NCBI GenBank assembly: GCA_022432975.1
Contig: CM039514.1
Location: 11,718,668-11,782,667 of the forward strand
Direction: 5' to 3'
DNA from: Begonia masoniana
Lineage: Eukaryota > Streptophyta > Magnoliopsida > Cucurbitales > Begoniaceae
DNA length: 64,000 nt
Shown: one piece after another, positions 47,101 through 58,946 of the stretch
Layout: every line of letters starts with the position of its first letter
Position numbering within the stretch: the first letter of the stretch is position 1
Position numbers and translations under genes: made by a program
Notes under the pieces: model-generated
Seen by the model: the letters and a program-made list of their open reading frames with translations, nothing else
What the model was told of the DNA's origin: nothing
The model's database searches: none

Positions 47101-49840
47101 ATGGCCATCAAAGAACCGTCTGTTAATATCCAGCAATGGATCAAGGGTGAGCGAGATAGGCTGATAATCTCACCGTTGGATGATAATATTGTTATGCAGC
47201 AGATCCAGGAGATTCATGCTCCTGATGGACGAGAGATTGATATTAAACCCATTCTTTGTATTGTGGAGCGGATATTAATCCAGGCTGCACCCAATGTTGA
47301 TGCCAATGTCGGACCGGTATAGTATTAAGAGCCAAATATCACATAATTCTATAGGAGAATGCTGATTCTTTTTCCGTATGGCAGGAAGCATTGGAGGACA
47401 AGAACTATCAGTCCAATTTCGTCAGCATGCCTGAATCTTCGGCCCACATCATTGATCAAATTTCTTACGAGGTTTGACAATAGAAAGATAAGAAATCTCT
47501 TTCACCATCTCTCAGAGATTAATTCTTGTAATGCAGATTGCAGGCAGGAGTTTAAGCGGTGGAGATGCAAGTAGCACAACAATTACCATACTGAACCAGC
47601 TAGCAGGCTATTCATGGGATGCTAAACTGGTTCTCTCATTAGCCGCATTTGCAGTGAACTGTGGTGAATTCTGGCTCCTGGCTCAGACTTGCACTTCAAA
47701 TCAGCTTGCCAAATCTGTAGCAGTCCTCAAACAATTAACCAAAATCTTTGAGCATTCAAGCGCTCTAAAACCCAGGTTTGACTCGATTAAAAGCCATCTC
47801 AGAGCCATGGTTGACATTGCAAAGTGCATTGTCAAGTTCAGGGAATTACCATCTCAGTACATTTCAACAGAAGTAGCTGCACTGTCGACAGCCTTGAACC
47901 ATATTCCTCTAGCTGTTTATTGGACAATCAAAAGCATTGTGGCCTCTGCATCACAGATTTCCATTCTCCCCAGTCTTGGATTTGAGTAAGTATCCTAGAA
48001 GCTAGGTTAAGCTGTTTTACATTATTTCCATATCCGAAATTAAATATGTTGTTGGGTTTAGCCATGTTATTGAGGATTGGAAGCTCTCAACCTTGGCTCA
48101 CAAAGTGAGCCAAATGCATAGCCACCTGATGGCTCTGTTGGAAACTTGCAATAAGCACATTGGTGAGTATTGATGTGATGGAAATATCACACAAGCCATT
48201 TCTTCTGAATAATAACTAAGATGTTGTTGCAGATGAAAAAAAGCATTATGAAGCTTTCCAAAACCTTGGGCATTTGGTTGAATCGATCCACATCGACAAT
48301 ATGAAGGTTCTCAAGCTGTTGATTTATGAAAAAGACGATTTACAGCCACTATTCGACGGAGCAACAAAGAAAAAGGTTTGCTTCCATGATAGTTAGAAAA
48401 CTCACTTGTTTTCCAGAGTCCTCCTTCCTGTTATCATCATTTTAATACTTCACACAATCAACGCAGGTTGATCTTGATGTCCTATGGCGCAAAAATGTGC
48501 TTCTGCTAATATCAGACCTTGAAGTTTCAATGGAGGAGCTCGATATGATGGAACGGATTTATAATGCATCGAGGTTTTCAAGTGAAAGGCAGGAAAGCTA
48601 TTATGAGTTAGTGTGGCTTCCAATTTTAGATCCAGCTATTCCACTGACAGAAACAAAGCAAAAGAAGTTTGAAAGTCTGCAAGAAAAAATGCCATGGCAC
48701 TCTGTTTATCATCCTTCAATTATTCAATGGAAAGTAATCGAATTCATAAAGAAGATGTGGAATTTCAGAAAGAAACCTATTCTCGTTGTGTTAGATCCAG
48801 AAGGACGCGTAGTCTCCCCTAATGCTCTTCATGTGATGTGGATATGGGGAAGCGCAGCCTTCCCTTTTACCAGGTCAAGAGAGGAAGCCTTGTGGAAGGA
48901 CGAGACCTGGAAACTGGAGTTTTTGGTGGATGCCATTGACCCTCTCATTCTGGATTGGGTAAACATAAAAAAAACTCAAACAAAATCTTCACTATCGATC
49001 TGAATTCCGAAATAAGTTTGTGGGAATTCTGTTTATATTTCAAGAAAGATAAAAATGCGTGAGATGGAAACTAGTAGGAAATCAATTCTCTTAGAAAGAT
49101 GAAAGTAACTTGTAACTAATAATACAGAAAGGTGAGAAACCAAAAGAATTAGATCGAAGATTCTTATTTGCATTAGAAACCTAACATTCTGAAATGGCAA
49201 TTTTACTTTAATTTTTTTCAACTAGATAACAGAAGAAAAATTCATATGCCTCTATGGAGGAGAGGAAATGGAGTGGATCAGAAAATTTACCCAAGCTGCA
49301 AGAGCAATGGCGCAAGCAGCAGGCATTTCCTTGGACATGGTTTACGTCGGAAAGAGCAACGGAAAAGAGCGAGTAAGAAAAATCACAGCATCCATTATTA
49401 CAGAAAAAATCAGCCATTACTGGCAAGACCTAGCTTCTATTTGGTACTTCTGGGTCAGAATCGATAGCATGTTACAGTCGAAGATGCAACTCGGGAGAAC
49501 CGTCGAGAACGATGCCGTAATGAAAGAGATCGTGACGATACTGAGTTTGGAAAGCAGCAACAACGGATGGGCCGTACTTAGCCGAGGATCAGAGATGATA
49601 AAAGCGAAGGGAGATGCGTTTTTGAGATGCTTACAGGAGTATGATCAATGGAAGGAAAATGGAGAAGCAAATGGAATTCTTAGAGCACTCGGTGATCAGT
49701 TGACGAAGCTTCAGACTCCTCATCACTGCAATCGCCTCGTTCTGCAGGGAACCACCGTAAAGTTGCCGGAAAGAATGGCTTGCCCGGAATGTGGGCGCGG
49801 AATGGAGAGGTTCATCATGTACAAATGTTGTGAAGAATGA
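47101..49840 (+). CDS. SEOB-like: Sieve element occlusion protein (SEO-B-like)
   Basis: Seven exons: 47101-47316, 47385-47471, 47537-47985, 48062-48162, 48233-48375, 48467-48958, 49226-49840. They total 2103 bp, or 700 aa, in frame throughout. The N-terminal SEO domain (about residues 30-330) has MQQIQEIHAPDGREIDIKPI, SAHIIDQISYEI and WDAKLVLSLAAFAVNCGEFW. A central thioredoxin-like part holds VLLLISDLEVSMEELDMMERIY, YELVWLPILDP and ILVVLDPEGRVVSPNALHVM. The C-terminal SEO domain has FICLYGGEEMEWIRKFT and ends with the Cys motif CPECGRGMERFIMYKCCE. SEO proteins are the P-protein filaments of phloem sieve elements that plug injured sieve plates (forisomes in legumes). Length and exon count are normal for the family. 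Confidence 0.95.
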
Positions 49841-50072
49841 TGATGCAGCCTCTCCCCTCGTTCCTTTCTGCTGCACCCTCTCACACACTGCCAGATGGCA
49901 CATAGTGTTGTTACCAGTCACTTTGTTGTATTTTAGTATAATCTGCACTCTCGCCATAAAGTGCAGATAAATCTGGCAGTGTAATTAACTTTTCATAGTG
50001 TAACAACATTCCTTGGTTAGTAGGTAAATAATGTCTACTTGGTATAAGAGCCTCCACAAGCGCTGCTATTCC

Positions 50073-50986
50073 TAGGGGTGTGCATTTGTCTGTTCGCTTT
50101 GGTTTTGGAGTAGAACCGAACCGAACCAACAACTAATCGGTTTATTGAATGCCAAACCAAAACCGATTGGAAAAATAATGGAACTGATCAGTTAATCGAA
50201 CCGAAACTATCAATTCGATTCCCGGTCAGTTCCAGTTTGATAGATTAAAAAAAAAAAATTAAAACAATTAAAAAGTAATATATACTCTCAAAAAATTTGC
50301 CTATCGCCTGTTGGGCATCGGCCAGAGAGCTTGAGATTCGAGAGTTGAGAGTTGAGCGTCGCCGCATCTGCCATCTAGAGAAGAAGCTTCAGCTTGAGCA
50401 TGGACAGTCGAAGTAGAGCGTCGCGTGTCGTCTGCCATCTGCCGAACTTCGAGAGTCAGTCGAGCAACTCGAGCTTCGCGTCGCGTTCGCATCTGTTGTC
50501 TGGAGAAGAAGCTTCAGCTTGAGCGTGGACAGTCGAAGTGGAGCATCGCGTGTCGTCTATCGTCTGTCGTCTGCCGTCTGCTGAGCTTCGAGAGTCAGTC
50601 GAGCAGCTTGAGCTTCGGGTCGCGTTCGCGTATGCTGTCTAGAGAAGAAGCTTCAGCTTGAGCATGGACAGTCGAAGTGGAGCGTCACGTGTCGTCTGCC
50701 ATCTGCCGAGCTTTGCGAGTCAGTCGAGCAGCTCGAGCTTCGCGTCGCGTTCGCATCTGCCGTGGAGAAGGAAGAAGCAGAATAGCAGATTAGGCCATTA
50801 GGATTTAGGGCTTTTATTAAAAATTCGATTAAGTTCGGTTAATGTCGGTTTGGAATGATCCAAACCAAAAACTGAACCGATGTCACCGGTTCTTACAAAA
50901 TAGAACCAAATTTCAATTTTTTTTACTTAAAACCGACCAGAATCGGATCGATTTTACCGGTTCTGGTTCGGTTTTGCACAACCCTA
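50073..50986. mobile_element. Small hAT element (914 bp) with internal minisatellite
   Basis: Starts TAGGGGTGTGCA and ends TGCACAACCCTA (inverted TAGGGTTGTGCA). GCTATTCC is duplicated outside (50065-50072 and 50987-50994). It has the same terminal class as the element at 45403 but a different interior: AACCGAACC-rich ends and a three-copy tandem repeat in the middle. No transposase. Confidence 0.9.
50376..50765. repeat. Tandem repeat inside the hAT element, about 3 copies of 120-140 bp
   Basis: GAGAAGAAGCTTCAGCTTGAG recurs near 50380, 50500 and 50642. Each is followed by ATGGACAGTCGAAGT(A/G)GAGC, CGTGTCGTC and GCGTCGCGTTCGC. The unit carries several TCGAG/CTCGA and GTCGTCTGCC words. The middle copy is longer by a duplicated GTCGTCTGTCGTCTG stretch. 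Confidence 0.85.
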
Positions 50987-51694
50987 GCTATTCCTCCCTT
51001 CCTCTCCCTCCCATTTAAGAGTGTATCTTCTTCAGACTTCTTTTGTAATCATTAAAGCACATCGACTACCCTTTCCAAATTCAAAATCTCGTGCTTCTCA
51101 GCTTCTTGTTTTATTACATATGAATGTTAGAGATGTTAAACGGACGAGCTGGATTACAATAGCGAGCCGAGTCAAGCTCGACCCGCTACAATAACGAGCG
51201 TGCTTGGCTTGGGCCACACCAACGGGCCGAGTCGAGCTTGGCCATTCGGCCTCGCGAGCTCGTCGATGACCGGGCTCCACGAGCCAACTTGCGAGCTGTC
51301 TCGGTCGAGCCCAGCTCGGGCCCCGCTCCGTCGTCATTGACTCACTCGTCCTGTCCCTGACTCCCATCGTCCAACGTCCATAGTATTCTTTGCTTCGGAA
51401 CTGGGAAGCATAAGAAGCTTTGGCCCTGATCAGCCAGGTGAAAGAAATCGCAAACGCACTCAAGGTCGCTCTGTGGTCGCCGTGGTATTCCTCTGCCCTC
51501 TCTGTGGTTGCTCTGGCAACCACCTCCGAAGTTCGGTGAACCTCCCTCGGCGCTTGAACTGTCTCCAAGGTTCAGCGAACTTCCCTCGGCTCCAACTACT
51601 CAGACCCAAAGGCGGTGCTGTATGCAGGTCATAGAGAGAGCGATCATCGGAACGACCGACTTCATGCCCCTGCTTAAAACTTGTGAGAGCGATC

Positions 51695-51809
51695 AAGGGC
51701 GATGTCACGCCCCTGCTGGGGCATTATATCGCCTAGTGGAGCTTGTGTCGCCCCCACTCACAGAGCGTGGGGTGATATCACGCCCCAGCAGGGGCGTTAC
51801 ATCGCCCTT
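51695..51809. repeat. Long imperfect palindrome with nested palindromes
   Basis: Arms 51695-51733 and 51771-51809 (39 bp each) are reverse complements at 35 of 39 positions, around a 37-bp loop. Each arm also contains GCCCCTGCTGGGGC, itself a palindrome with a 4-bp loop. No terminator function is implied in a plant genome. Confidence 0.85.
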
Positions 51810-51929
51810 GCACAGTGACCTGAAAGGAAAGAGTGTTGAACTCAAGAAGGAAGAGAATGAAAAGTGGAAAACTGACTGAGGCCTTCTCTCTATCTCGTTG
51901 ATGTGCAACATCAGCAAACAACCGTCTTA

Positions 51930-52150
51930 TGACCGTTGGTGCTCTCTCTCTCTCTCTCTCTCTCCCTTGTTGCTGCTTTCTCTCTCAGTCTCTCGCTTGC
52001 GTCGATGTGCAGCAGCAGCTAGCAACAGTCATAAAGACCATTGCTGCTCTCTCTCTCTCTCTCTCTCCCCCGTTGCTATCTCTCCCTCTCTCTCGTCGAT
52101 GTGCAGGCTGCAGCAGTAGCAAGCAACAGTCTTATGACCATTGCTTTGCT
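51930..52150. repeat. CT microsatellites within a 100-bp-scale tandem repeat
   Basis: Two (TC)n runs (about 51942-51964 and 52049-52071) each precede a copy of CGTCGATGTGCAG(CAG) then AGCAACAGTC.TA..GACCATTGCT. A third partial copy ends near 52146. The period is about 105-110 bp. Confidence 0.75.
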
Positions 52151-52559
52151 TCCCTCAGCAGGCCTGGCCAGCAACGTTGCAACGGTTTTGTGACCATTGC
52201 CCACCCCCACCCGACCACCTCCTATTCTCCTATAAATTCTCTTCCACCATCTATATTTTTTTCACCAATCTCTCTCAATCTTTTGAATTCATTCTTCAAT
52301 TTGCTCTCAATCCATTTGGTGCTCTCAATCTATTCTTCAATTTACTTCAACAAGATAAAATTTAGTTTATTTTTTTACATATATTTATATAATTTTTAAT
52401 TATATTTGTAGTTATACTAACTAAATTTTTTTACATTAATTTTTTTGTAGGTTTCGTATACGTGGAGTTGATCAATTCACACCGCCTACAAGCTTTTGTT
52501 GGACATTAGTTTTGTGGTATCATTTTCTTATTTGAAATTTACTTTAAAAATCTATTTTT

Positions 52560-53990
52560 AATAGTTATGGATCCACGTAATTATAATATTGATGATTATA
52601 TTGAGGAAATTAGACAAATAAATTCTGCATTTTCAATAGGGTAATTATCCGCACAAGCATCCACTTCATCACCTAAAAAAAAAACAAAACGTCTGAAATA
52701 TGAAAACATTTTGTAATGAAAGAAATTAAAATTGGAGGAAAAGTAGAATCTAGAGCTCAATGCAACTATTGTATTAAAAATTATGCATATATTTTCGGTA
52801 GTTCAACTAGCTCACTAGGTAGACATTATAAAAAAATATCACTTAAACGAGCAAGTTAGAGACCCTACACAAAGATTATTGAATGCTAGTGGTAGTGACA
52901 CTTTTTTGTATTCACAAAATAAAATAAGAGAATGACTAACAAAACTTGTAGCACAATGTGAGTTGCCTTTAGCATTCACCGATAGTGATGAATTTGAAAA
53001 ATTTATGAAAGAATATGCTACTCATAATTTTAAACGTGTTCCTAGAAGTACAACTAGAATTGATATTATTAAAATTTTTAATAATATGAAAAATGAACTA
53101 ATTTTATTTTTTTCAAGTGTCTATTCAATGTCTATTTGTATCACCTCTGATTTATAGAGTGCACGTAATTTTATAGGCTATGTTGTTGTAACTTCTCATT
53201 TTATTGACGACTCTTGACAATTAAATAAAAGAATTTTAGGATTTCGTAATTGTGAATATCCTCACACTGGTATTACAATTTATAGATATATTGTAACGAT
53301 ATTGCAAGAATATTCTATTCGAGATAGAATATTTAGCATAACACTTGATAATGCTAGTGTTAACGATTCTGCTATTTCTCATTTTAAAAATTATTTTCAA
53401 TTAGATACTACTCACGATTCTCTTTTCCATATGAGATGTGTTTATCATATTTTAAATTTAGTTGTTAAAGATAGTATGACATATATTTTGTCTGATATTG
53501 AATTAATTAGATCCGTAATTTTTTATATAATTGGATCTAATTCGAGGCAACAAGAATATAGAGATTTTTGTAAAGCTGCCCAACATAAACCACAAAAATT
53601 AAAAACCATTATAGATAATAGATGGAATTCTACTTATTTATGTTGGAAAATGCTAGGCCATATTGGTAAGTTATTTGTGCTTTTATTAATGAGAAAACAA
53701 CAAATATTAATCTTGATAAATCTAGTTACGATATATCTAATATATTTCTTGATTTTTTAAAACCATTTTATGATGTTACAAATGAATGTTCGGAAATTTA
53801 TTATCCCACTTCTCATCTTGTTCTCCCAATTTTTATAAACTTAAGAGGTAATTTTGCACAATATCGACATATAGATGAATTTAGAGATATACTTAATAAA
53901 ATGAAAATAAAATTTAAAAAATATTGGCTTGACATTTCTCCTATATTTTGTTATGCATGTATAATGGATTTGAAAGATCAAAGTTAGTTA
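52560..53990 (+). pseudogene. hAT-family transposase (BED zinc finger, RICESLEEPER-like), decayed
   Basis: A BED-type zinc finger near 52745-52845 (RAQCNYCIKNYAYI, then SSLGRHYKK) is followed by a break and FEKFMKEYATHNFKRVPRST. Next come FSITLDNASVNDSAISHFKN, carrying a conserved catalytic-region Asp, then MRCVYHILNLVVKDSM, DNRWNSTYLCWKML and FISPIFCYACIMDLKD-like DISPIFCYACIMDL at 53930-53980. Stops and frame changes occur near 52860, 52935, 53158, 53215 and 53760. The C-terminal hATC dimerisation domain is missing: sequence of the copia LTR begins just after 53985. Confidence 0.8.
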
Positions 53991-53999
53991 GTTGATGCC

Positions 54000-55396
54000 C
54001 TAGTGTAGGTGGAACACTAGATGGGACACCAATTTATTTTCGTGATAATGGACCATGATAAAATGTAGAAAATAATAAGACAGAAGGTTGGTAACGCAGT
54101 TCGGCAATTGCCTACGTCTGCGGGGCCACGCCCAGATTTAAAAACAATTCATGAGTTCTTAAAGTTACAAGACAATCGGACTTATACAAATAAAGACTCC
54201 CTCTTATCTTTGTTGTTGCCTCTCACTAACTTCCTCAATGAATCTGTTTTTGTGAGCTCCCCTCGACTTGTAATCGATCTCTCTCAAAATCTGAAGATGA
54301 CAAGCTTCTCTTGTCGTTGATGACTCATCCTGGAATCCGTGTATGGCAAGATCCCCTTGCCCACAATCAGAACTCCTCCCGAGTTCCAGGCAGACTCCTC
54401 CCAAGTCTGAGCTTCAATGAAAGAAACAGAATCGCACCTGGGACACCGTCTGTAACACCAGTCGTTGTCTTCGGTTGCATCAAACAAACACACTTTGAAG
54501 ATAATCAGATCAGCTCACGAATAGAGTGTGCATACATTCAATTAATCGATCGAATGAATAATAACATACACCACACTCAACCGTGGGTGAAGTATAAATC
54601 GGCCGAATAAAAACTTTTAGCTCTCAAGAATAATGGCTTCAGCAACTTTCAACTGTGTAGGAAGAATGCATAATATACTGTGCGTCAAATATTCTCTCCA
54701 AACAGATCGCACAGAATAAGAGAAACTGAATCCCATGAAAATAAAATCTGTGACATTGTGTGCGACATTTATGGAAAGCCCATGCAAACAAATCTGAAAC
54801 GAATCCCGAAATATTCTAAACGAATCCTAACGGTGCTGTGATCTCGTATCTTGCTTAATAGCACAGCAATATTCAGATCGGCTTCTAAAACATTATTTCC
54901 ATCTTCAAATCAACTTTCCAAATACATATGAATAAATCCCTTTGTTGCTGTGATATTGAATTTCGCTGTAATCCAGCTTAATAGAATTGTAATCTTCAAA
55001 TCACAAATCAAATCAGAATCGCACACAATAAGGAAATGAATTTTATCAATTCGGTTTGTGTGACACTCTATGTGCTATTTTAGGAAAGTGCCGCCAATAT
55101 AATCAAATCGGATCCCAATACTTTAAGAATATATTCCTTGATTGTTGTGATCACTTATTTTGCCATAATCCATTCCATATCTAAAGTTACTTGATTTCTA
55201 AGTAACTACTTTCCATATCTCTCAAACTTCATAATCTTCAAGATCTCCAATCAACCACCATTTAAATATTATATAGATAATTTCTTGGATGGCAAGAAAC
55301 AATTTTCCATAGATTTGAATAACACAATAGGAAATAATATATAAATTTCCTCAAAATATGTTTATCAAAAAATATGCCAACACATAAACATTTACA
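54000..55396 (-). repeat. 3' LTR of the truncated copia element (inner border clear, outer border approximate)
   Basis: On minus it begins TGTAAATGTTTATGTGTTGG at 55396, straight after the polypurine tract CCAAAGGGGGAGA (55410-55398). The far end lies around 54000-54040, where hAT transposase sequence starts. The CA end could not be fixed. Confidence 0.6.
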
Positions 55397-55410
55397 ATCT
55401 CCCCCTTTGG

Positions 55411-56469
55411 CATTTTTTGGCAAAATCACAAACTCTCCCTGCATGTTGGCAATTAACCAGAACTCCCCCTTAATCGGAAATCACTTGTAACATTGCAAAT
55501 AACACCAACACTAAACTTGTAAAATACTCCCCCTTTTTGCCATAAAAAAGACAAAAGGGTATAGAATAAAGTATCCACCATGTATTTACCAAATATAAAT
55601 ATCAAGGCATATACCACATTGGCAAATATGCATCAACAATGATAGCTCATGAGAGTATTCACAATAATATTCATTAGATAGATTCATCATCATACGAAAC
55701 TAACCCGATTGGAGATGTTGACAGCTACACACTAGCATCTTTAGTGACATCAGCAGTAATATCAGGTGTAACACCTTTCATTCGTGCAATCAACATGATT
55801 CACAATCAATTCCCACGAAGTCATGCACGTCTGACACTACCAGTGACATCACTAATTATCTTATTGACAGAAGGAGAAAACTCTTCATAATCAACCCAGT
55901 GATTGCACAGATGTGTATTGGTTACAATAGAGCAGAATTTAAACAAATGACCCCTTAAAAACACTTGTTCCTGAAAATCGGAGTCGAAAACTCTACAAGT
56001 GACATCTCCAATGTTAGGGGCACTTGACCCGAATTGCTTCCAGAATTCGGCTCAGAAATCTTATTCACATGTCCTTCTTCAATAATCGTCATGGAATCAG
56101 AAAAAAATTCAAATCTTGAGAAGGAGAAGAGCCGTTTGAGTTTATGGAAATAAACCATAAATCCTCATTTCAATTGAGAAACAAATAAAAAATGCCACTC
56201 AATTTGGAAAACAAACCTTAAATCTTCAAATAAGTTGGGAAATAAACCCAAGAATATAGCTACAATCAAAATCCATAAAAATCTCCATCAATAAATTTGA
56301 GATTAACTCCAAATTTCCATATAAACCGCCGAAAGCATCATAGAACCTCTTGTGTCATGCAGGAAGTTACAGACCAAAAACTTCAAAAGAAATATTAGCA
56401 ATAAAAGAAATCCCTTCTTTTTTTTTTTTGAAAGCAAATAAAAAAAACTTACAACATAGAAGAACCTCT
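55411..56469 (-). other. Non-coding 3' region of the truncated copia element
   Basis: About 1.06 kb between the pol stop and the polypurine tract. It includes several AGGGGGAGT-type tracts (rc of ACTCCCCCTT) at about 55450-55540 and a 67-codon minus frame (56158-55955) without recognised domain. SIRE-type elements may carry an extra ORF here; I see no convincing one. Confidence 0.5.
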
Positions 56470-58946
56470 TCACATGACACAAAGGTCTAAGGCAGACCTT
56501 AATTCTTCAAATTTCACACCATCCGACGCTTTGGTAAAAATATTGGCAATTTGTTTTTCCATCACCATATGTTCCAAGGTGATAACTTTGTCTTCTACAA
56601 GTGATCTAATGAAATTATGTCGAATATCAATATGTTTTGTCTGTGAATGCTGTACTGGATTCTTGGAGATATTAATAGCACTCATATTATTACAATATAA
56701 CGTTATGACATCCTGTGTGACACCGTAGTCCTTGAGCATTTGTTTCATCTAAAGAAGCTGAGTACAGCTATTACCAGCTGCAATATATTCTGCCTCGGCC
56801 GTAGACAGAGAAATAGAGTTCTACTTCTTGCTAAACCATGATACTAAATTATTTCCCAAATAAAAGCATCCACTGGAAGTACTTTTCCGATCATCCAAAT
56901 TTCTGGCCCAATCAGCATCACAATAACCAACCAGATTGGCATTTGTATTGAAAGAATACCAGATTCCATAGTCAGTCGTCCCACCAACATATTTGAGAAT
57001 TCGCTTCACTGACACCAGGTGAGACTCTCGAGGATTTTCTTGAAACTGAGCATATAATCCCACACTATAACAAATGTCTAGCCGACCAGCAATTAGATAT
57101 AAGAGGCTGCCAATCATACTTCTATATAGTCGTTCATCAACAGAAGTCCCTTTCTCATCTTTGGAGAGTTTTTCATGTGTCCCAATCGGTGTTCTTTTGG
57201 GACAAGCATTTTCTAACTTGAAGCGTTTCAACAAATTTTTAGCATACTTGGTTTGTGAGATGAAAATTCCATCATTTCTTTACTGAATCTGAAGACCGAG
57301 AAAGTAATTGAGCTCACCGATCATGCTCATCTCAAATTTGCCAGTCATTTTAGCAACAAAATCATCTACCAATACCCGTGACACTCAGCCAAACACTATG
57401 TCATCAACATAAATTTGAGCAAGTAAAAACTGACTTTTGTCATGGCAAATAAAAAGGGTTTTATCTATTCCCTCTCGTTCATATTCCTTGGATAATAAAT
57501 ACACCGTGAGACGTTCATACCATGCACGGGGTGCTTATTTGAGCCCGTATAGCACTTTTTTCAATCTACACACATACTCGAGATAATAAGGGTCTTTAAA
57601 ACTCTTTGGTTGAGTGACATAAACTTCCTCATTTAGAAAGCCATTTAAGAACGCACTCTTCATATCCATTTGATAGAGTTTGAACTGCATTACACAAGCA
57701 ATATCTAGTAAAAATCGGATGGATTCCAGTCGAGCAACTGGAGCGAATGTCTAATCAAAATCAATTTCTTCAACTTATGAGTACCCTTGAGCAACTAACC
57801 GTGCTTTGTTGCATGTAATGTTTCCATGTTCATCACTTTTGTTCTTGTATATCCACTTAGTGCCGATGACGTTTACATTTGGAAGACACGGCACTAAATC
57901 CCAAACTTGATTTCGAGAGAATTGATCAAGTTCTTCTTGCATTGCCTCGATCCAGTATTCATCTAGGAGAGCTTCTTTCACATTTTTAGGTTCAATGGTT
58001 GATGTGAAACATGCCATATGAATCATATCTTGATAGTTTACTCTCGGTTTATCTCTGGTTCGGAGTCCGTCGTTAAGACTGCCAATGACTTTATCAACAG
58101 GATGATCTTTTTGGACACGTGTGGATGGTTGTCTGCTATCTGATGCAGTCGCTTCCACTTCACTTGTTGTAATAGTTATATCAGTGACATTACCTGTGAC
58201 ACTATTTGGACAAACATCGGGGACATTAGTGGGATCACCTCTGGAGAATATCATCTTTAGGCGTATCAACTGTTTTCAAGGAATCATTGACTTGAACATT
58301 GGCTGATTCAATCACAGTTTTAGTTCGTTTATTATAAACTCGATAGGCGCGACTATTGCTTGCATATCCGAGAAAAATAGCTTCATCACTCTTAGAGTCA
58401 AATTTTCCTCTGTGTTCCCTATCATTCAACACAAAACACATACTACCAAAAGGATGAAAGTAGTGAAGATTTGGAGTTTTACCTTTCCATATCTCGTACG
58501 ATGTCATAGAAGTTCCTCCACGGAGATACACTTGATTGATGGTATAGCATGCTGTGTTCATCGCTTCGGCCCAGAACTTCTGTGGAACATTTTTCTCGTG
58601 TAACATAACGCGGGACATTTCTACAAGAGTTCTATTTTTACGTTCAACAACATCGTTTTGCTGAGGTGTCTTTGGTGCCGAGAACTCGTGTGATATTCCA
58701 AGGCGATTACAGAAGTCCGAGAATTGTGAGTTTTCAAATTCTCTTCCATGATCGCTACAGATGCGAATAATTCCCATGATGGCACATTCTTTTTCACGTT
58801 GAAGTCAAATACACAAAGCTTTGAAGGCTTTGAAAGTATCGGATTTTTCTCTAAGGAACTCCACCCATGTAAATCGTGAAAAATCATCAACTGTAACATA
58901 AGCATATCGTTTGCCTCCAATGCTTTCCAGAGGCATCGATCCCATT
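56470..58946 (-). pseudogene. Copia pol remnant: integrase, reverse transcriptase, RNase H
   Basis: Integrase core CSDHGREFENSQF and SAPKTPQQNDVVERKNRTLV at 58770-58640, then KFWAEAMNTACYTINQVYLR and the GKFDSKSDEAIFLGY motif. Reverse transcriptase begins YWIEAMQEELDQFSRNQVWD (about 57970), and the YVDDIVFG box is readable near 57400. RNase H spans 57234-56821 (GYCDADWARNLDDRKSTSSG), and the C-terminus ends at 56470 (HIDIRHNFIR). Stops or frame changes occur near 58800, 58270, 57775, 57540, 57270 and 56820, so no full protein can be made. Confidence 0.85.

Larger units (their letters stand above)
50995..52540. other. Left part of a decayed hAT-type element or mixed repeat DNA
   Basis: From about 51127 the sequence (GATGTTAAACGGACGAGCTGG followed by GAGCCGAGTCAAGCTCGA-like words to 51300) resembles the ends of non-autonomous and autonomous hAT elements, and the transposase remnant follows at 52560. 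I could not find the matching right end, probably because the copia insertion cut it off. In between lie the 51.7-kb hairpin and a CT-rich tandem repeat. Confidence 0.4.
54000..58946 (-). mobile_element. Ty1/copia retrotransposon, SIRE-like, 5' truncated
   Basis: On minus: integrase (from 58946), reverse transcriptase, RNase H, about 1 kb of non-coding 3' region, a polypurine tract and an LTR. Gag, protease and the 5' LTR are missing; the coding sequence stops exactly where the LTR of the next copia element begins (58947). Long 3' non-coding space and AAAGGGGGAGA-type polypurine repeats are usual for SIRE/Maximus elements. Confidence 0.85.

Noticed and set aside
52470..54020. Possible active hAT transposase
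   Set aside because: At least five stops or frame changes and no C-terminal dimerisation domain.
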